Shown here one piece after another: positions 6,211 to 15,600 of a stretch of 18,399 nt of DNA. The DNA is from Elusimicrobia bacterium UBA6262 (lineage in GTDB: Bacteria > CAYTYR01 > UBA6262). The stretch is from contig DJVG01000009.1 in the NCBI GenBank assembly GCA_002441095.1, forward strand, positions 55,522-73,920. The letters are read 5' to 3'. Positions within the stretch are counted from its first letter, which is position 1, and every line of letters begins with the position of its first letter. The translations under genes were made by a program, and so were the position numbers. Under the pieces are notes generated by a model. The model had not been told where the DNA came from. It did no database searches and saw nothing but the letters and a program-made list of their open reading frames with translations.

Positions 6211-7776
6211 ATGACTAAAATAAAACGAGCTTTGATTAGTGTCAGCGACAAGACTGGACTGGATACACTCGCCAGGGCATTGCAGCAGCTTAATGTGGAA
6301 ATTTTATCAACCGGCGGTACTTCCAGGTTTTTGAAGGAACAAGGCCTGGCAGTTAAAGATGTCAGCGATTTTACCGGCTTTGCCGAAATGCTGGACGGCC
6401 GGGTTAAAACACTGCATCCAAAAATACACGGTGGATTGCTGGCTTTGCGTCAAAATGCAGATCACCAGGCCCAGGTTAAGAAGCATGGCCTTGAATATAT
6501 AGATCTGGTAGTGGTGAACCTTTACCCGTTCGAGAAAACTTTGAACAAACCAAATGTCACCAAAGAAGAGATCATTGAAAATATTGACATTGGCGGACCC
6601 GCTATGCTGCGATCAGCGGCCAAGAATTACCAGGATGTTGCGGTTATCTGCGATCCTCTTGATTATGAACTTATTATTAAGGAGTTAAAGGAAAATGACG
6701 GAGAGATAACCTTGCCATTAAAGGAAAAACTGGCAGGTAAGGTTTTTACGCATACAGCAGGATATGATGCCATTATCAGCAATTATTTTACACTACAGCC
6801 AGGGCAGGAAGTATCTTTGCTGCCTGACACTTTTCTCCTGAAACTAACGAAAGTGCAGTCACTGCGTTATGGGGAAAACCCACACCAGCAAGCAGCTTTA
6901 TACCGGCAAGCCGGAGCACATAACCGGATAGACCTGGTCAATTTAAAACAATTGCATGGCAAGGAGTTATCCTTCAATAACCTTCTTGACTTGGAAGCAG
7001 CCTGGAATATTGTTAAGGATTTTGGCCAGGAAAAAGTAGCGGCTATAGTTAAGCATAACAATCCCTGCGGGGTAGCTAAAGGTGATGTACTGCTGGAAGC
7101 TTACCAGCGGGCACTGGCCTGTGACCCGGTCAGCGCCTATGGCGGCATCGTAGCCACCAGTTTCACCATTGATGAAGAAACAGCCAGGGAAATGAGCAAA
7201 CTATTTTTAGAGTTGACCATTGCCCCGGCTTATACGGAAGAAGCCATTAAAGTACTGAAAGAGAAGAAAAACTTGCGCATTATTGAGCTGCCGCTGCCGA
7301 AACTGCCGGTACCTGATATTGATTTTAAGAAAATCAGCGGCGGATTCCTGGCCCAGGAAAAGGATATTTTAAGGAATATAGCTAACCTGAAAGTGGTTAC
7401 CAAGCGCGATCCGACTGAAGCGGAAATGTCGGCGCTTATGTTTGCCTGGATCGTTTGCAAGAATGTCAAATCTAATGCCATCGTCTACGCCACGCAGGAT
7501 CAGACTGTCGGTATAGGCGGCGGGCAGACCAGCCGGGTTGATTCCAGCGAAATTGCAGTCTTGAAGGCCCAGAAGCATGGATTAAGTACCCGTGGAACAG
7601 TTATTGCCAGTGATGCTTTTTTCCCGTTCCGGGATGGTGTTGATGCTGCGGCTAAAGCTGGCGTCACCGCCGTCATACAACCAGGCGGATCTGTTCGTGA
7701 CGAGGAAGTGATCCAGGCCTGCAATGAAAATAATATAGCTATGGTTTTTACCAACGTAAGACATTTTAAGCACTAA
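6211..7776 (+). CDS. purH: Bifunctional AICAR formyltransferase / IMP cyclohydrolase
   Basis: PurH carries out the last two steps to IMP: formylation of AICAR and ring closure. The 521-residue length is normal. The N-terminal cyclohydrolase domain (about 1-195) begins KRALISVSDKTGL and has STGGTSRFL and the VKTLHPKIHGGLL motif (about 65-77). The C-terminal transformylase domain has LRYGENPHQ, the AIVKHNNPCGVA motif (near residue 280), SNAIVYA, GIGGGQTSRVDS and the terminal DAFFPFRDGVD and VIQPGGSVRD segments. The ATG at 6211 follows AAGGA. It is separated from the upstream operon block by 208 nt, so it may have its own promoter, though none is obvious. Confidence 0.97.
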   Translation: MTKIKRALISVSDKTGLDTLARALQQLNVEILSTGGTSRFLKEQGLAVKDVSDFTGFAEMLDGRVKTLHPKIHGGLLALRQNADHQAQVKKHGLEYIDLVVVNLYPFEKTLNKPNVTKEEIIENIDIGGPAMLRSAAKNYQDVAVICDPLDYELIIKELKENDGEITLPLKEKLAGKVFTHTAGYDAIISNYFTLQPGQEVSLLPDTFLLKLTKVQSLRYGENPHQQAALYRQAGAHNRIDLVNLKQLHGKELSFNNLLDLEAAWNIVKDFGQEKVAAIVKHNNPCGVAKGDVLLEAYQRALACDPVSAYGGIVATSFTIDEETAREMSKLFLELTIAPAYTEEAIKVLKEKKNLRIIELPLPKLPVPDIDFKKISGGFLAQEKDILRNIANLKVVTKRDPTEAEMSALMFAWIVCKNVKSNAIVYATQDQTVGIGGGQTSRVDSSEIAVLKAQKHGLSTRGTVIASDAFFPFRDGVDAAAKAGVTAVIQPGGSVRDEEVIQACNENNIAMVFTNVRHFKH

Positions 7777-7802
7777 AATAAGTTGAAGGATATAAAGCTT
7801 CA

Positions 7803-7883
7803 GGTTGCGGGTTGCGGGTTGCGGGTTATGGCAAATAATATTTATGAATAACTAATCGAAACTCGAAACCAGAAACTCGAAAC
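7803..7883. repeat. Inverted pair of heptamer arrays in the purH-comEB spacer
   Basis: The left arm (7803-7830) is three exact GGTTGCG units plus GGTTATG. The right arm (7856-7883) is TCGAAAC, TCGAAAC, CAGAAAC and TCGAAAC. Read on the other strand the right arm is GTTTCGA-like, so the arms can pair as an imperfect stem of about 28 bp with periodic mismatches and G-T pairs around a 25-base AT-rich loop. Each arm is four units. The remaining bases of the spacer are the comEB ribosome binding site AGGAG and a short AT-rich lead. Confidence 0.85.
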
Positions 7884-7900
7884 TTCTTTCAGGAGTTAAA

Positions 7901-8347
7901 ATGAGACCGACTTGGGACCAATATTTTATGCAAATAGCCAATATTATTGCCACGCGCTCTACCTGCCTGCGGCGGAGCGTTGGAGCGGTCCTGGTCAAAA
8001 ATAAACGCATTATAGCTACCGGCTATAACGGCACCTTAACTAAGCTGCCGCATTGCGAGATTACCGGCTGCCTCCGGGATCAACAAAAGATACCTTCCGG
8101 GCAGCGACAGGAATTATGCCGGGGCATGCATGCTGAAGCCAATGCCCTGTTATTTGCCTCTACTTACGGTATAGATATGCATAACGCGACGCTTTATTCG
8201 ACCAACCAGCCGTGTGTATCTTGTGCCAAGATGATCATTCAGGCAGGCATAAAAAAAGTTTATTTTGAAGGCGCTTATCCTGACCAACTGGCCCTGGGAT
8301 TATTTAAAGAAGCCAAAGTCAAACTAGTTAAATTTAAAAAGTTATAA
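7901..8347 (+). CDS. Zinc-dependent deoxycytidylate (dCMP) deaminase, ComEB-like
   Basis: The 148-residue protein belongs to the cytidine/deoxycytidylate deaminase fold. Zinc ligands and the catalytic Glu are visible: HAEANAL (His77, Glu79) and PCVSCAK (Cys105, Cys108). SVGAVLVKNKRIIATGYNG is the standard N-terminal sheet of dCMP deaminases. A further Cys/His group, HCEITGCLRD and ELCRGMH, fits the second, structural zinc site of the ComEB branch. The likely reaction is dCMP to dUMP, feeding thymidylate synthesis. AGGAG lies about seven bases before the ATG. The last codons and the TAA stop lie in a GTTATAA-like unit belonging to the repeat that follows. Another nucleotide deaminase activity is possible but less likely. 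Confidence 0.92.
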   Translation: MRPTWDQYFMQIANIIATRSTCLRRSVGAVLVKNKRIIATGYNGTLTKLPHCEITGCLRDQQKIPSGQRQELCRGMHAEANALLFASTYGIDMHNATLYSTNQPCVSCAKMIIQAGIKKVYFEGAYPDQLALGLFKEAKVKLVKFKKL

Positions 8348-8400
8348 GTTCCCGCCATTAAGCTTGGCGGATCCGCCTCAGGCGGAAACACTTAAAACTG
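8342..8400. repeat. CCGCC/GGCGG hairpin repeat with heptamer flanks, comEB-purB spacer
   Basis: The core holds CCGCC-ATTAAGCTT-GGCGG and then TCCGCC-TCA-GGCGGA, with a GGCGGATCCGCC palindrome across their junction. The core is flanked by GTTATAA-GTT on the left and AAACACT-TAAAACT on the right, which are roughly complementary. Bases 8352-8400 match the reverse complement of 15823-15871 at 48 of 49 positions. The repeat starts within the comEB stop codon and fills most of the 71-nt spacer. Confidence 0.85.
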
Positions 8401-8418
8401 TATTTTAAAGGAGCAATC

Positions 8419-9711
8419 ATGATTCCCAGATATTCTACTCCGGAACTGGCACAGATCTGGACTGATGAAAGCAAATTCCAAAAAATGCTGGAAATAGAGA
8501 TTCTGGCCTGTGAAGCTATGGCTAAGTTAGGCAAAATACCTGCTTCTGCCCCGGCAGTGATCAGGAAAAAAGCCAGGATTGATGTCAGGCGTATTAAGAA
8601 AATTGAGGATGTCACCCGGCATGATGTTATTGCTTTCCTGACCCAGCTGGAAGAAGTCGTTGGGCCGGAAGCCAAATATATACACAAGGGACTGACATCA
8701 TCCGATGTCCTGGATACCGCCTTGAGCCTGCAAATGAGAGAAAGCCTGGAAATCATCCTGGCTGACCTTTTAAAATTGGCCGCGGTGTTAAAAAAGAAAG
8801 CTAAGCAATATAAGAATACCTTAATGGTTGGCAGGACCCATGGTATTTACGCTGAACCTATCACCTTTGGTTTTAAAATATCCTTATGGTATGCTGAAAC
8901 CCTGCGTAATATCGAAAGAGTCAAGCAACTAATGCCGGTGATCAGCGTCGGTAAGATCAGCGGCGCGGTAGGCACCTATGCCAATATCGATCCCAGAGTG
9001 GAAGCCTATGTCTGCCAGAAATTAAAATTTACGGCGGCTCCGGTTTCTACGCAAGTATTGCAGCGCGACCGTCATGCCCAATATGTGTCCACCTTGGCAA
9101 TTTGCGCTGCCACGATTGAAAAGATCGCGACAGAAATACGCAATTTACAGCGCAGTGATATCCGCGAGGTTGAGGAGTTCTTTGCCAAAGGGCAAAAGGG
9201 TTCCAGCGCTATGCCGCACAAACGCAATCCCATTACCTGCGAACAGCTCTGCGGTTTGGCACGTATTATCAGGGCCAACACGATCCCGGCACTGGAAAAT
9301 GTGGCTCTCTGGCATGAACGCGATATCAGCCATTCATCGGTTGAAAGGGTGATCCTGCCTGATAGTTCCATCCTGATGGACTATATGCTGAAAAAGACCA
9401 TCAAGATCATGGAGAACCTGCTCGTCTATCCCGAGAACATGCTGGAAAACCTGGAAAAAAGCAAAGGATTGATATTTTCCCAGCAAGTATTGCTTAGTTT
9501 AATTGATAAAGGTATTGACCGTCAGCAGGCCTATGTTGTAGTCCAACGCAATGCCATGCGAGTCTGGCAGGAAAAAGGTACCTTCCTGGACTACTTAAAA
9601 GAAGACGCAGACCTGCAGCAGTACTTTGCGCCGGCGGAGATAACTGCGCTTTTTGACTATAAATACCATCTCAAGAATATTGATAAGATATTTAAGAGGC
9701 TCAAGATATAA
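8419..9711 (+). CDS. purB: Adenylosuccinate lyase
   Basis: PurB releases fumarate twice in purine synthesis, from SAICAR to give AICAR and from adenylosuccinate to give AMP. The 430 residues match the short B. subtilis/Thermotoga type. YSTPELAQIW opens the protein. THKGLTSSDVLDTAL-type residues, MVGRTHGIYAEPITFG with the conserved His, and the fumarase-superfamily signature GSSAMPHKRNPI (from residue 261) carry the active site. AAAGGAG precedes the ATG by five bases. It is followed, after a repeat-bearing spacer, by purA, which makes its second substrate. Confidence 0.97.
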   Translation: MIPRYSTPELAQIWTDESKFQKMLEIEILACEAMAKLGKIPASAPAVIRKKARIDVRRIKKIEDVTRHDVIAFLTQLEEVVGPEAKYIHKGLTSSDVLDTALSLQMRESLEIILADLLKLAAVLKKKAKQYKNTLMVGRTHGIYAEPITFGFKISLWYAETLRNIERVKQLMPVISVGKISGAVGTYANIDPRVEAYVCQKLKFTAAPVSTQVLQRDRHAQYVSTLAICAATIEKIATEIRNLQRSDIREVEEFFAKGQKGSSAMPHKRNPITCEQLCGLARIIRANTIPALENVALWHERDISHSSVERVILPDSSILMDYMLKKTIKIMENLLVYPENMLENLEKSKGLIFSQQVLLSLIDKGIDRQQAYVVVQRNAMRVWQEKGTFLDYLKEDADLQQYFAPAEITALFDYKYHLKNIDKIFKRLKI

Positions 9712-9715
9712 AAAA

Positions 9716-9812
9716 GTTGCGAGTTACGAGTTGGCGAGTTACGAGTTAAGGTAGAATTTTATTAATAATAGTACTTTCCTAAACTCGCAACCCGTAACCC
9801 GAAACTCGTAAC
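9716..9812. repeat. Inverted pair of heptamer arrays in the purB-purA spacer
   Basis: The left arm (9716-9747) reads GTTGCGA, GTTACGA, GTTGGCGA (one extra base), GTTACGA and GTT. The right arm (9782-9812) reads AAC, TCGCAAC, CCGTAAC, CCGAAAC and TCGTAAC, which is the same kind of unit on the other strand. A stem of about 30 bp with few mismatches can form around a 34-base AT-rich loop. This is the clearest inverted heptamer element of the window. Confidence 0.9.
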
Positions 9813-9848
9813 AATAAAACGCATTCTAAATTATGCTAGGAGACTAAC

Positions 9849-11147
9849 ATGCCATCTTTAGTGATCGTAGGGGCCCAATGGGGGGATGAAGGAAAGGGAA
9901 AGATCGTCCATCTCTTAAGCCAATATGCTGATTTCATCTGCCGCTTCCAGGGCGGTAATAACGCCGGACATACGGTTGTTTTCGACGGGAATGTATATGT
10001 CCTGCATCTGGTACCCTCAGGCATATTGCAACCGCACAAGAAATGCATTATCGGTAACGGAGTTGTGGTTGATCCCGAAGCTTTGCTGACTGAGCTCAAT
10101 TTCGTAAAATCAAAAAATATGACTACCCATAACCGCCTTTATATCAGCGACCTGAGCCATATTACTTTGCCGTACCACCGCCTCATGGACAGCCTGGGCG
10201 AAGAAACCCTGGGCAAACAAAAGATCGGTACCACCAAGCGGGGCATCGGACCGACCTACTCGGATAAAGTGGCCAGGCGGGGAATTCGCATGTCTGATTT
10301 CCTGGATAAAGAAACTTTCTATAAACTCCTAAAAGATAACCTTAAAAGGAATAATGACGTCCTGGTCAATGTCTACAAGCAGAAAAAGTTATCACTGGAA
10401 GTGCTCTATCGCGATTATATGAAAATTGCAGCCAAGATCCGGCCATACGTTACCGATACTACGGTCATGGTGAATAAAGCCCTGGACGAAGGGAAGAATG
10501 TCCTGATTGAAAGCGCGCAAGGTACTATGCTTGATCTGGATTTTGGCACCTATCCTTATGTCACCAGTTCTAATCCTATTTCCGGCGGCGCCTGCACCGG
10601 CCTGGGAATACCACCGCACAGAATCGAACAAGTCCTGGGCATTTGCAAAGCTTATACAACGCGAGTAGGGGAAGGGCCATTCCCGACAGAATTAAAGGAT
10701 GTCACCGGCGACTACCTGAGAAAGAAGGGCGGGGAATACGGAGCCACTACCGGACGGCCCAGGAGATGCGGCTGGTTCGATGCTTTAGTCGTACGGCATG
10801 CCTCCCGGATCAATGGTTTTACCGGCTTAGCCTTAACCAAGCTTGATGTGCTGGACGATTTGGATGTTATCAAGATCTGCACCGGCTACAAATATAAAGG
10901 AAAAATCCTGAAGGAATTTCCCCATAACCGCAGGGTACTGGAAGAAGTTCAGCCGGTATATAAGGAAATGCCCGGGTGGAAAACTTCTACTTCACACTTG
11001 AAAAAATATTCTGACCTGCCGCTCAATGCCAAACGTTATATGCACGAACTGGAAAAATTGGTCGGAGTGAAAATTGCTATCTTATCCCTAGGCAAAGATA
11101 AATACGAAACCATCGTGCTGGATAAGAATATAACTAAGTTTAAGTAG
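9849..11147 (+). CDS. purA: Adenylosuccinate synthetase
   Basis: PurA joins aspartate to IMP using GTP, the first committed step to AMP. The 432 residues match bacterial enzymes. The GTP-binding and catalytic start GAQWGDEGKGKIVH (residues 7-20), NNAGHTVV with the catalytic His, TTKRGIGPTYSDK, ESAQGTMLDLDFGTYPYVTSSNP, TRVGEGPFPTEL, the aspartate loop TTGRPRRCGWFD and the guanine-binding TKLDVLD are all present in order. AGGAG lies about seven bases before the ATG. The gene follows purB, its pathway partner. Confidence 0.98.
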   Translation: MPSLVIVGAQWGDEGKGKIVHLLSQYADFICRFQGGNNAGHTVVFDGNVYVLHLVPSGILQPHKKCIIGNGVVVDPEALLTELNFVKSKNMTTHNRLYISDLSHITLPYHRLMDSLGEETLGKQKIGTTKRGIGPTYSDKVARRGIRMSDFLDKETFYKLLKDNLKRNNDVLVNVYKQKKLSLEVLYRDYMKIAAKIRPYVTDTTVMVNKALDEGKNVLIESAQGTMLDLDFGTYPYVTSSNPISGGACTGLGIPPHRIEQVLGICKAYTTRVGEGPFPTELKDVTGDYLRKKGGEYGATTGRPRRCGWFDALVVRHASRINGFTGLALTKLDVLDDLDVIKICTGYKYKGKILKEFPHNRRVLEEVQPVYKEMPGWKTSTSHLKKYSDLPLNAKRYMHELEKLVGVKIAILSLGKDKYETIVLDKNITKFK

Positions 11148-11166
11148 CAGTAAGCAAGAAAAGGCT

Positions 11167-11340
11167 ATCAGGTAATCAGGAGACCAGGAGATGGGGACCA
11201 GTGTATCAGGGAATCAGGTTAACAGGGAATCAGAAAGTCATAGTATCAAGCATTTCCTGATGTCCTGATCTTCTGATATCCTGTTATCCTGAAGCTTTAT
11301 TAACCTGATAACCACCACCTGATACCCTGATATACTGATA
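11167..11340. repeat. Large inverted octamer array in the purA-carA spacer
   Basis: The left part holds octamers of the form ATCAGGNN in near-perfect register: 11167-11198 (ATCAGGTA, ATCAGGAG, ACCAGGAG, ATGGGGAC) and, after a six-base slip, 11205-11252 (ATCAGGGA, ATCAGGTT, AACAGGGA, ATCAGAAA and two degenerate units). The right part holds the reverse orientation: TCCTGATG, TCCTGATC, TTCTGATA, TCCTGTTA and TCCTGAAG (11255-11294), then ACCTGATA (11303 and 11317), CCCTGATA and TACTGATA. The array fills most of the 222-nt spacer and could fold into a long imperfect hairpin in the carA leader. Confidence 0.88.
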
Positions 11341-11369
11341 GACGTATTTAATTTAAACAAGGAGCTATC

Positions 11370-12482
11370 ATGACCAAAGCGATATTGGTCCTGGAAGACG
11401 GGACAGTCTTTCAAGGATTAAGTTTCGGTGCTGAAGGCGAGTGCTTTGGTGAAGTAGTATTTAACACCTCCATGACCGGATACCAGGAGATCATCACTGA
11501 TCCTTCCTATAAAGGCCAGATTGTGACTATGACCTATCCGGAGATAGGCAATTATGGCGTCAATCTGGAAGATAAGGAATCCCGTAAAGTATTCCTCGAA
11601 GGATTGGTCGTTAAGGAATATTCCAAGATATATTCTAACTGGCGGGCCAGAGAATCCCTCAGCGATTACCTGAAACAAAATAATGTCCCCGCAATTGAAG
11701 GCGTTGATACCAGGAAACTGACTAAGCTATTGCGCACTAAAGGGGCCATGAAGGCAATTATTTCCACAATCCAGTTCGAGCCAAAGGAAATACTCAAGAA
11801 GGTTAAGGAATCTCCCGGATTGATAGGACGGGACCTGGTCAGGGAAGTGACCAATCCGGAAACATACGAGTGGCATACGCGGCACCAGGATTGGATTACC
11901 ACTCCGGCGGTAAAAAAATATAAAGTTATCGCGATAGATTGTGGCGTCAAATATAATATCCTGCGGTTATTGGAAAATATCGGTTGTGAAGTAACTGTCG
12001 TTCCTGCTCGAACTCCTGCTGCTACTATCCTGGCGATGAATCCGGACGGAGTATTTCTTTCCAATGGTCCGGGTGATCCAGAACCTTTAACCTATGTGAT
12101 TGAGACAGTTCGTCAGCTACTCGGTAAAAAACCAATATTTGGTATTTGCCTTGGCCATCAGATACTTGGCCTGGCCTTAGGCGGAAAAACCTATAAGCTC
12201 AAATTCGGGCATCATGGGGCCAATCATCCGGTTAAGCATCTTGCTACCGGTAAAGTTGAGATCACCGCCCAGAACCATGGATTCTGCGTAGATATTAATT
12301 CACTTAATAAAGAAGATATTGAGATCACGCATACGAACCTGAACGACCAGACTAATGAAGGGTTCCGTCATAATAAATACCCGGCATTCTGCGTGCAATA
12401 TCACCCGGAATCTTCGCCCGGGCCTCATGATTCGCGCTATTTATTTGATGAATTTCTAAAACTTATGGAACAGTTTAAATAA
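11370..12482 (+). CDS. carA: Carbamoyl-phosphate synthase small (glutaminase) subunit
   Basis: CarA hydrolyses glutamine and channels ammonia to CarB. The N-terminal domain (about 1-150) has LEDGTVFQG, NTSMTGYQEIITDPSYKGQ and GVDTRKLTKLLR. The C-terminal class I glutamine amidotransferase domain (about 184-370) has the nucleophile Cys260 in GICLGHQ and His345 and Glu347 in YHPESSPGPHDS. The 370 residues are normal. AAGGAG lies just upstream of the ATG. It is the only carA in view, yet two carB genes follow. Confidence 0.97.
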   Translation: MTKAILVLEDGTVFQGLSFGAEGECFGEVVFNTSMTGYQEIITDPSYKGQIVTMTYPEIGNYGVNLEDKESRKVFLEGLVVKEYSKIYSNWRARESLSDYLKQNNVPAIEGVDTRKLTKLLRTKGAMKAIISTIQFEPKEILKKVKESPGLIGRDLVREVTNPETYEWHTRHQDWITTPAVKKYKVIAIDCGVKYNILRLLENIGCEVTVVPARTPAATILAMNPDGVFLSNGPGDPEPLTYVIETVRQLLGKKPIFGICLGHQILGLALGGKTYKLKFGHHGANHPVKHLATGKVEITAQNHGFCVDINSLNKEDIEITHTNLNDQTNEGFRHNKYPAFCVQYHPESSPGPHDSRYLFDEFLKLMEQFK

Positions 12483-12484
12483 AA

Positions 12485-12598
12485 GTTAATAGTTGATAGT
12501 GCATAGTTCCCGCCAGAGGCGGGCAGGGATTGAAAATAGCACTTTCGATCAAGTTATCTCCGCCAAAGGCGGATCAGCCTCTGGCTGAAACTATCAAC
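12485..12598. repeat. Heptamer-flanked triple hairpin in the carA-carB spacer
   Basis: On the left lie GTTAATA, GTTGATA, GTGCATA and GTT (12485-12508), and on the right AAC-TATCAAC (12589-12598), the complement of GTTGATA-GTT. Between them are three perfect small hairpins: CCCGCC-AGA-GGCGGG (12509-12523), TCCGCC-AAA-GGCGGA (12559-12573) and TCAGCC-TCT-GGCTGA (12574-12588). A 14-base string at 12568-12581 (GGCGGATCAGCCTC) is shared with the repeat beyond carB, so these belong to one family. Confidence 0.85.
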
Positions 12599-12608
12599 AG
12601 GGGTCAGC

Positions 12609-15600
12609 ATGCCTAAAAGACAGGATATTCATAAAGTATTGATCATTGGGTCCGGTCCGATCATTATCGGACAAGCCTGTGAATTTGACTATTCCGGTAC
12701 CCAAGCCTGCAAAGCCCTGAGAGAAGAAGGGTATGAAGTAGTCCTGGTGAATTCTAACCCGGCAACGATCATGACAGACCCGGGGACAGCTGACCAAACC
12801 TACATTGAACCATTGACCATAGAAAGTATTGAAAAGATCATTGAAAAAGAACGCCCTGACGCTTTATTGCCTAATTTAGGAGGACAAACCGGCTTGAATC
12901 TCGCCGCCGGCCTTCATAAAGCCGGTATCCTGGATAAATACAAAGTCCAGATAATCGGCGTTAAGGCAGATGCCATTGAACGAGGCGAGGACCGGATCAT
13001 TTTCAAGGAAACAATGCAGCGCTTGGATATATCTGTGCCTGTTTCTGAACCTTGTTATTCAGTCGAAGAAGCGGAGAAGATAGCAGAACGTTTGAAATAT
13101 CCGGTAGTTTTGCGTCCCGCTTATACTCTGGGTGGCACTGGCGGAGGTATTGTGTATAATGTAGAAGAATTGCGGGAAGTGGCAGCCCGTGGTTTATTGG
13201 CCAGCCTGATCCATCAAGTCTTGGTAGAAGAATCGGTACTGGGCTGGGAAGAGCTGGAATTAGAAGTTGTCCGGGATGAAAAGGGACAAAAAATTACGGT
13301 TTGTTTTATTGAGAATATAGACGCCATGGGCGTGCATACCGGTGACAGTTTCTGTGCCGCTCCGATGCTAACTGTCCCTGAATCATTACAAAAAAGAATG
13401 CAGGATATGTCTTATAAGATCGTCGACGCGATTGGTGTTATCGGCGGTACCAATGTACAGTTCGCGCATAATCCCAAGGATGACCGGTTAGTGGTTATAG
13501 AAATCAATCCCCGTACGTCTCGTTCTTCAGCCCTGGCCTCCAAAGCCACGGGATTCCCCATTGCCCGCATTTCCACGAAGCTGGCTAGCGGTATTACCAT
13601 GGATGAAATTACCTACTGGAGGAAGGGAACCCTGGAAAAATATGAACCATGGGGAGATTATGTCGTTATTAAGTTTGCCCGCTGGGCTTTTGAAAAATTT
13701 CCCCAAGCCAAAGACCTGCTGGGCACCCAGATGAAAGCAGTGGGCGAAGTAATGTCCATCGGCAAAAACTTCAAGGAAGCATTCCAGAAAGCTATTCGTT
13801 CCCTGGAAATCGGGCGCTATGGATTAGGTGGAGCTAAAGATTTTAAAGATCTTACTCTGGACCAGTTGCAGGCAAGATTATCCCAGCCGTCCAGTGAAAG
13901 AGTGTTCCTGATGTACGAAGCCCTGCGAATGGGGATGACGCCAGCCGAACTCCATGAGATCACCTATATCAATACCTTTTTCATCAAGGAAATGCAAGAT
14001 CTGGTTCTGTTTGAAGAAGAAATAACGAAATCTGCTTTTGCCGATCTGTCGAAAGGCAAGTTGATCCAGGCGAAAGAATGGGGTTTCTCTGATAAATATT
14101 TGTCTAAGATATTTGGCGTGAAAGAAATAGAAGTACGGAAAAAGAGGCTGGCAGCCGGCAAAACATGCCGTTATGAAGCAATCCCGGTCAGCGGCGTCAA
14201 GAATGCCGCCTATTATTATTCCACTTATTCCCCGGGCAAAGATGAGGTTCCGATATCAAAGAAGAAGAAGATCATGATCCTGGGCGGCGGGCCCAACCGT
14301 ATCGGCCAGGGCATAGAATTTGATTATACGTGCGTACACGCCGCTTTTGCCTTGCGCGATGAAGGATATGAATCGATCATGGTCAACTGCAATCCAGAAA
14401 CTGTTTCTACCGACTATGATACTTCAGACAAGCTGTATTTTGAGCCCCTGACCGTAGAAGACGTCTTAGCCATTTATGACAAGGAAAAACCAGAAGGCGT
14501 GATCGTCCAATTCGGCGGGCAAACTCCTCTCAATATCGCCCAGGAATTAAAAGATAATGGCGTAAAGATACTGGGGACATCGCCGGAAAGTATCAGGCTG
14601 GCGGAAGACCGCGATTATTTCCGCGAAAAAATTATCGCTTTGAATATTCCGCAGCCAGAAAGCGGCACTGCTCGTTCCCTGGAAGAAGCCCTTAAAATAG
14701 CTACCCAGATCGGTTATCCGCTAATTGTTCGTCCATCTTTTGTACTTGGCGGCCGGGGCATGGAAATTATATATGAGGAAGAACGGCTGAAGAAATATGC
14801 TACGGAAGCGATCAATGTCAGTCCCGAATATCCCATGTTGATCGACCGCTTTTTAGAACAGGCGCTGGAGACAGAAGTAGATGCTTTATGCGACGGGCAG
14901 GATACATTTGTAGCCTCAGTTATGGAGCATATAGAATATGCCGGCGTCCATTCCGGTGACTCTGCGTGTGCTATACCGCCACGTACGATTAAGGAAAAAC
15001 ATCTGCAAACTATCGAGCTATACACGAAACAGATCGCCGAAGAACTCAAAGTGATCGGCTTGATCAATATCCAATTTGCTATCGGCAATGATAAGGTTTA
15101 TATTCTGGAAGCTAATCCCCGGGCCTCCAGGACTGTACCACTGGTCTCCAAGATCGCTGGTATTCAAACCGCTCATATTGCGACCCAATTGATGTTAGGT
15201 AAAAAACTGAAAGATTTCCCGGAGCTTAAAAAACGCAAACTTCCTTATGTCGGGGTAAAAGAAGCTGTTTTCCCGTTCAACATGTTCCCGGAGGTTGATC
15301 CGATACTTGGCCCGGAAATGAGATCCACAGGCGAAGTCCTGGGTATTGCCAATACTTTTGGCCTGGCTTTTTACAAAGCCCAGGCAGCCACAGGCACCCA
15401 ATTGCCCGTCGAAGGGAACGTGCTGTTGACCGTAGCAGACAAAGACAAGAAAGCATTGCTGCCCTTGGCCCGTAAACTAAAAGAACTTGGGTTTAACATT
15501 CTGGCGACGGAAAATACCAGCAAGTTCCTGTTGGATAATAATATCGAAAACAACGAGATCAAGAAGATCAATGCGGGACGTCCTAATATTGCTGACGCTA

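Noticed and set aside
7803..7883. CRISPR array
   Set aside because: Units are only seven bases, directly abutting, without spacers, and no cas gene is present.
8358..8756. 132-codon open frame on the minus strand across the start of purB
   Set aside because: It lies opposite the purB coding start and the hairpin repeat, has no recognisable domain, and is explained by the codon structure of purB.
9074..9352. 92-codon + strand frame inside purB
   Set aside because: It is an alternative frame of the conserved purB catalytic region, with no ribosome binding site and no family features.
11148..11369. Riboswitch or arginine/pyrimidine attenuator in the carA leader
   Set aside because: The spacer is explained by octamer repeats. 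I see no leader peptide, no terminator/antiterminator pair and no known aptamer pattern.
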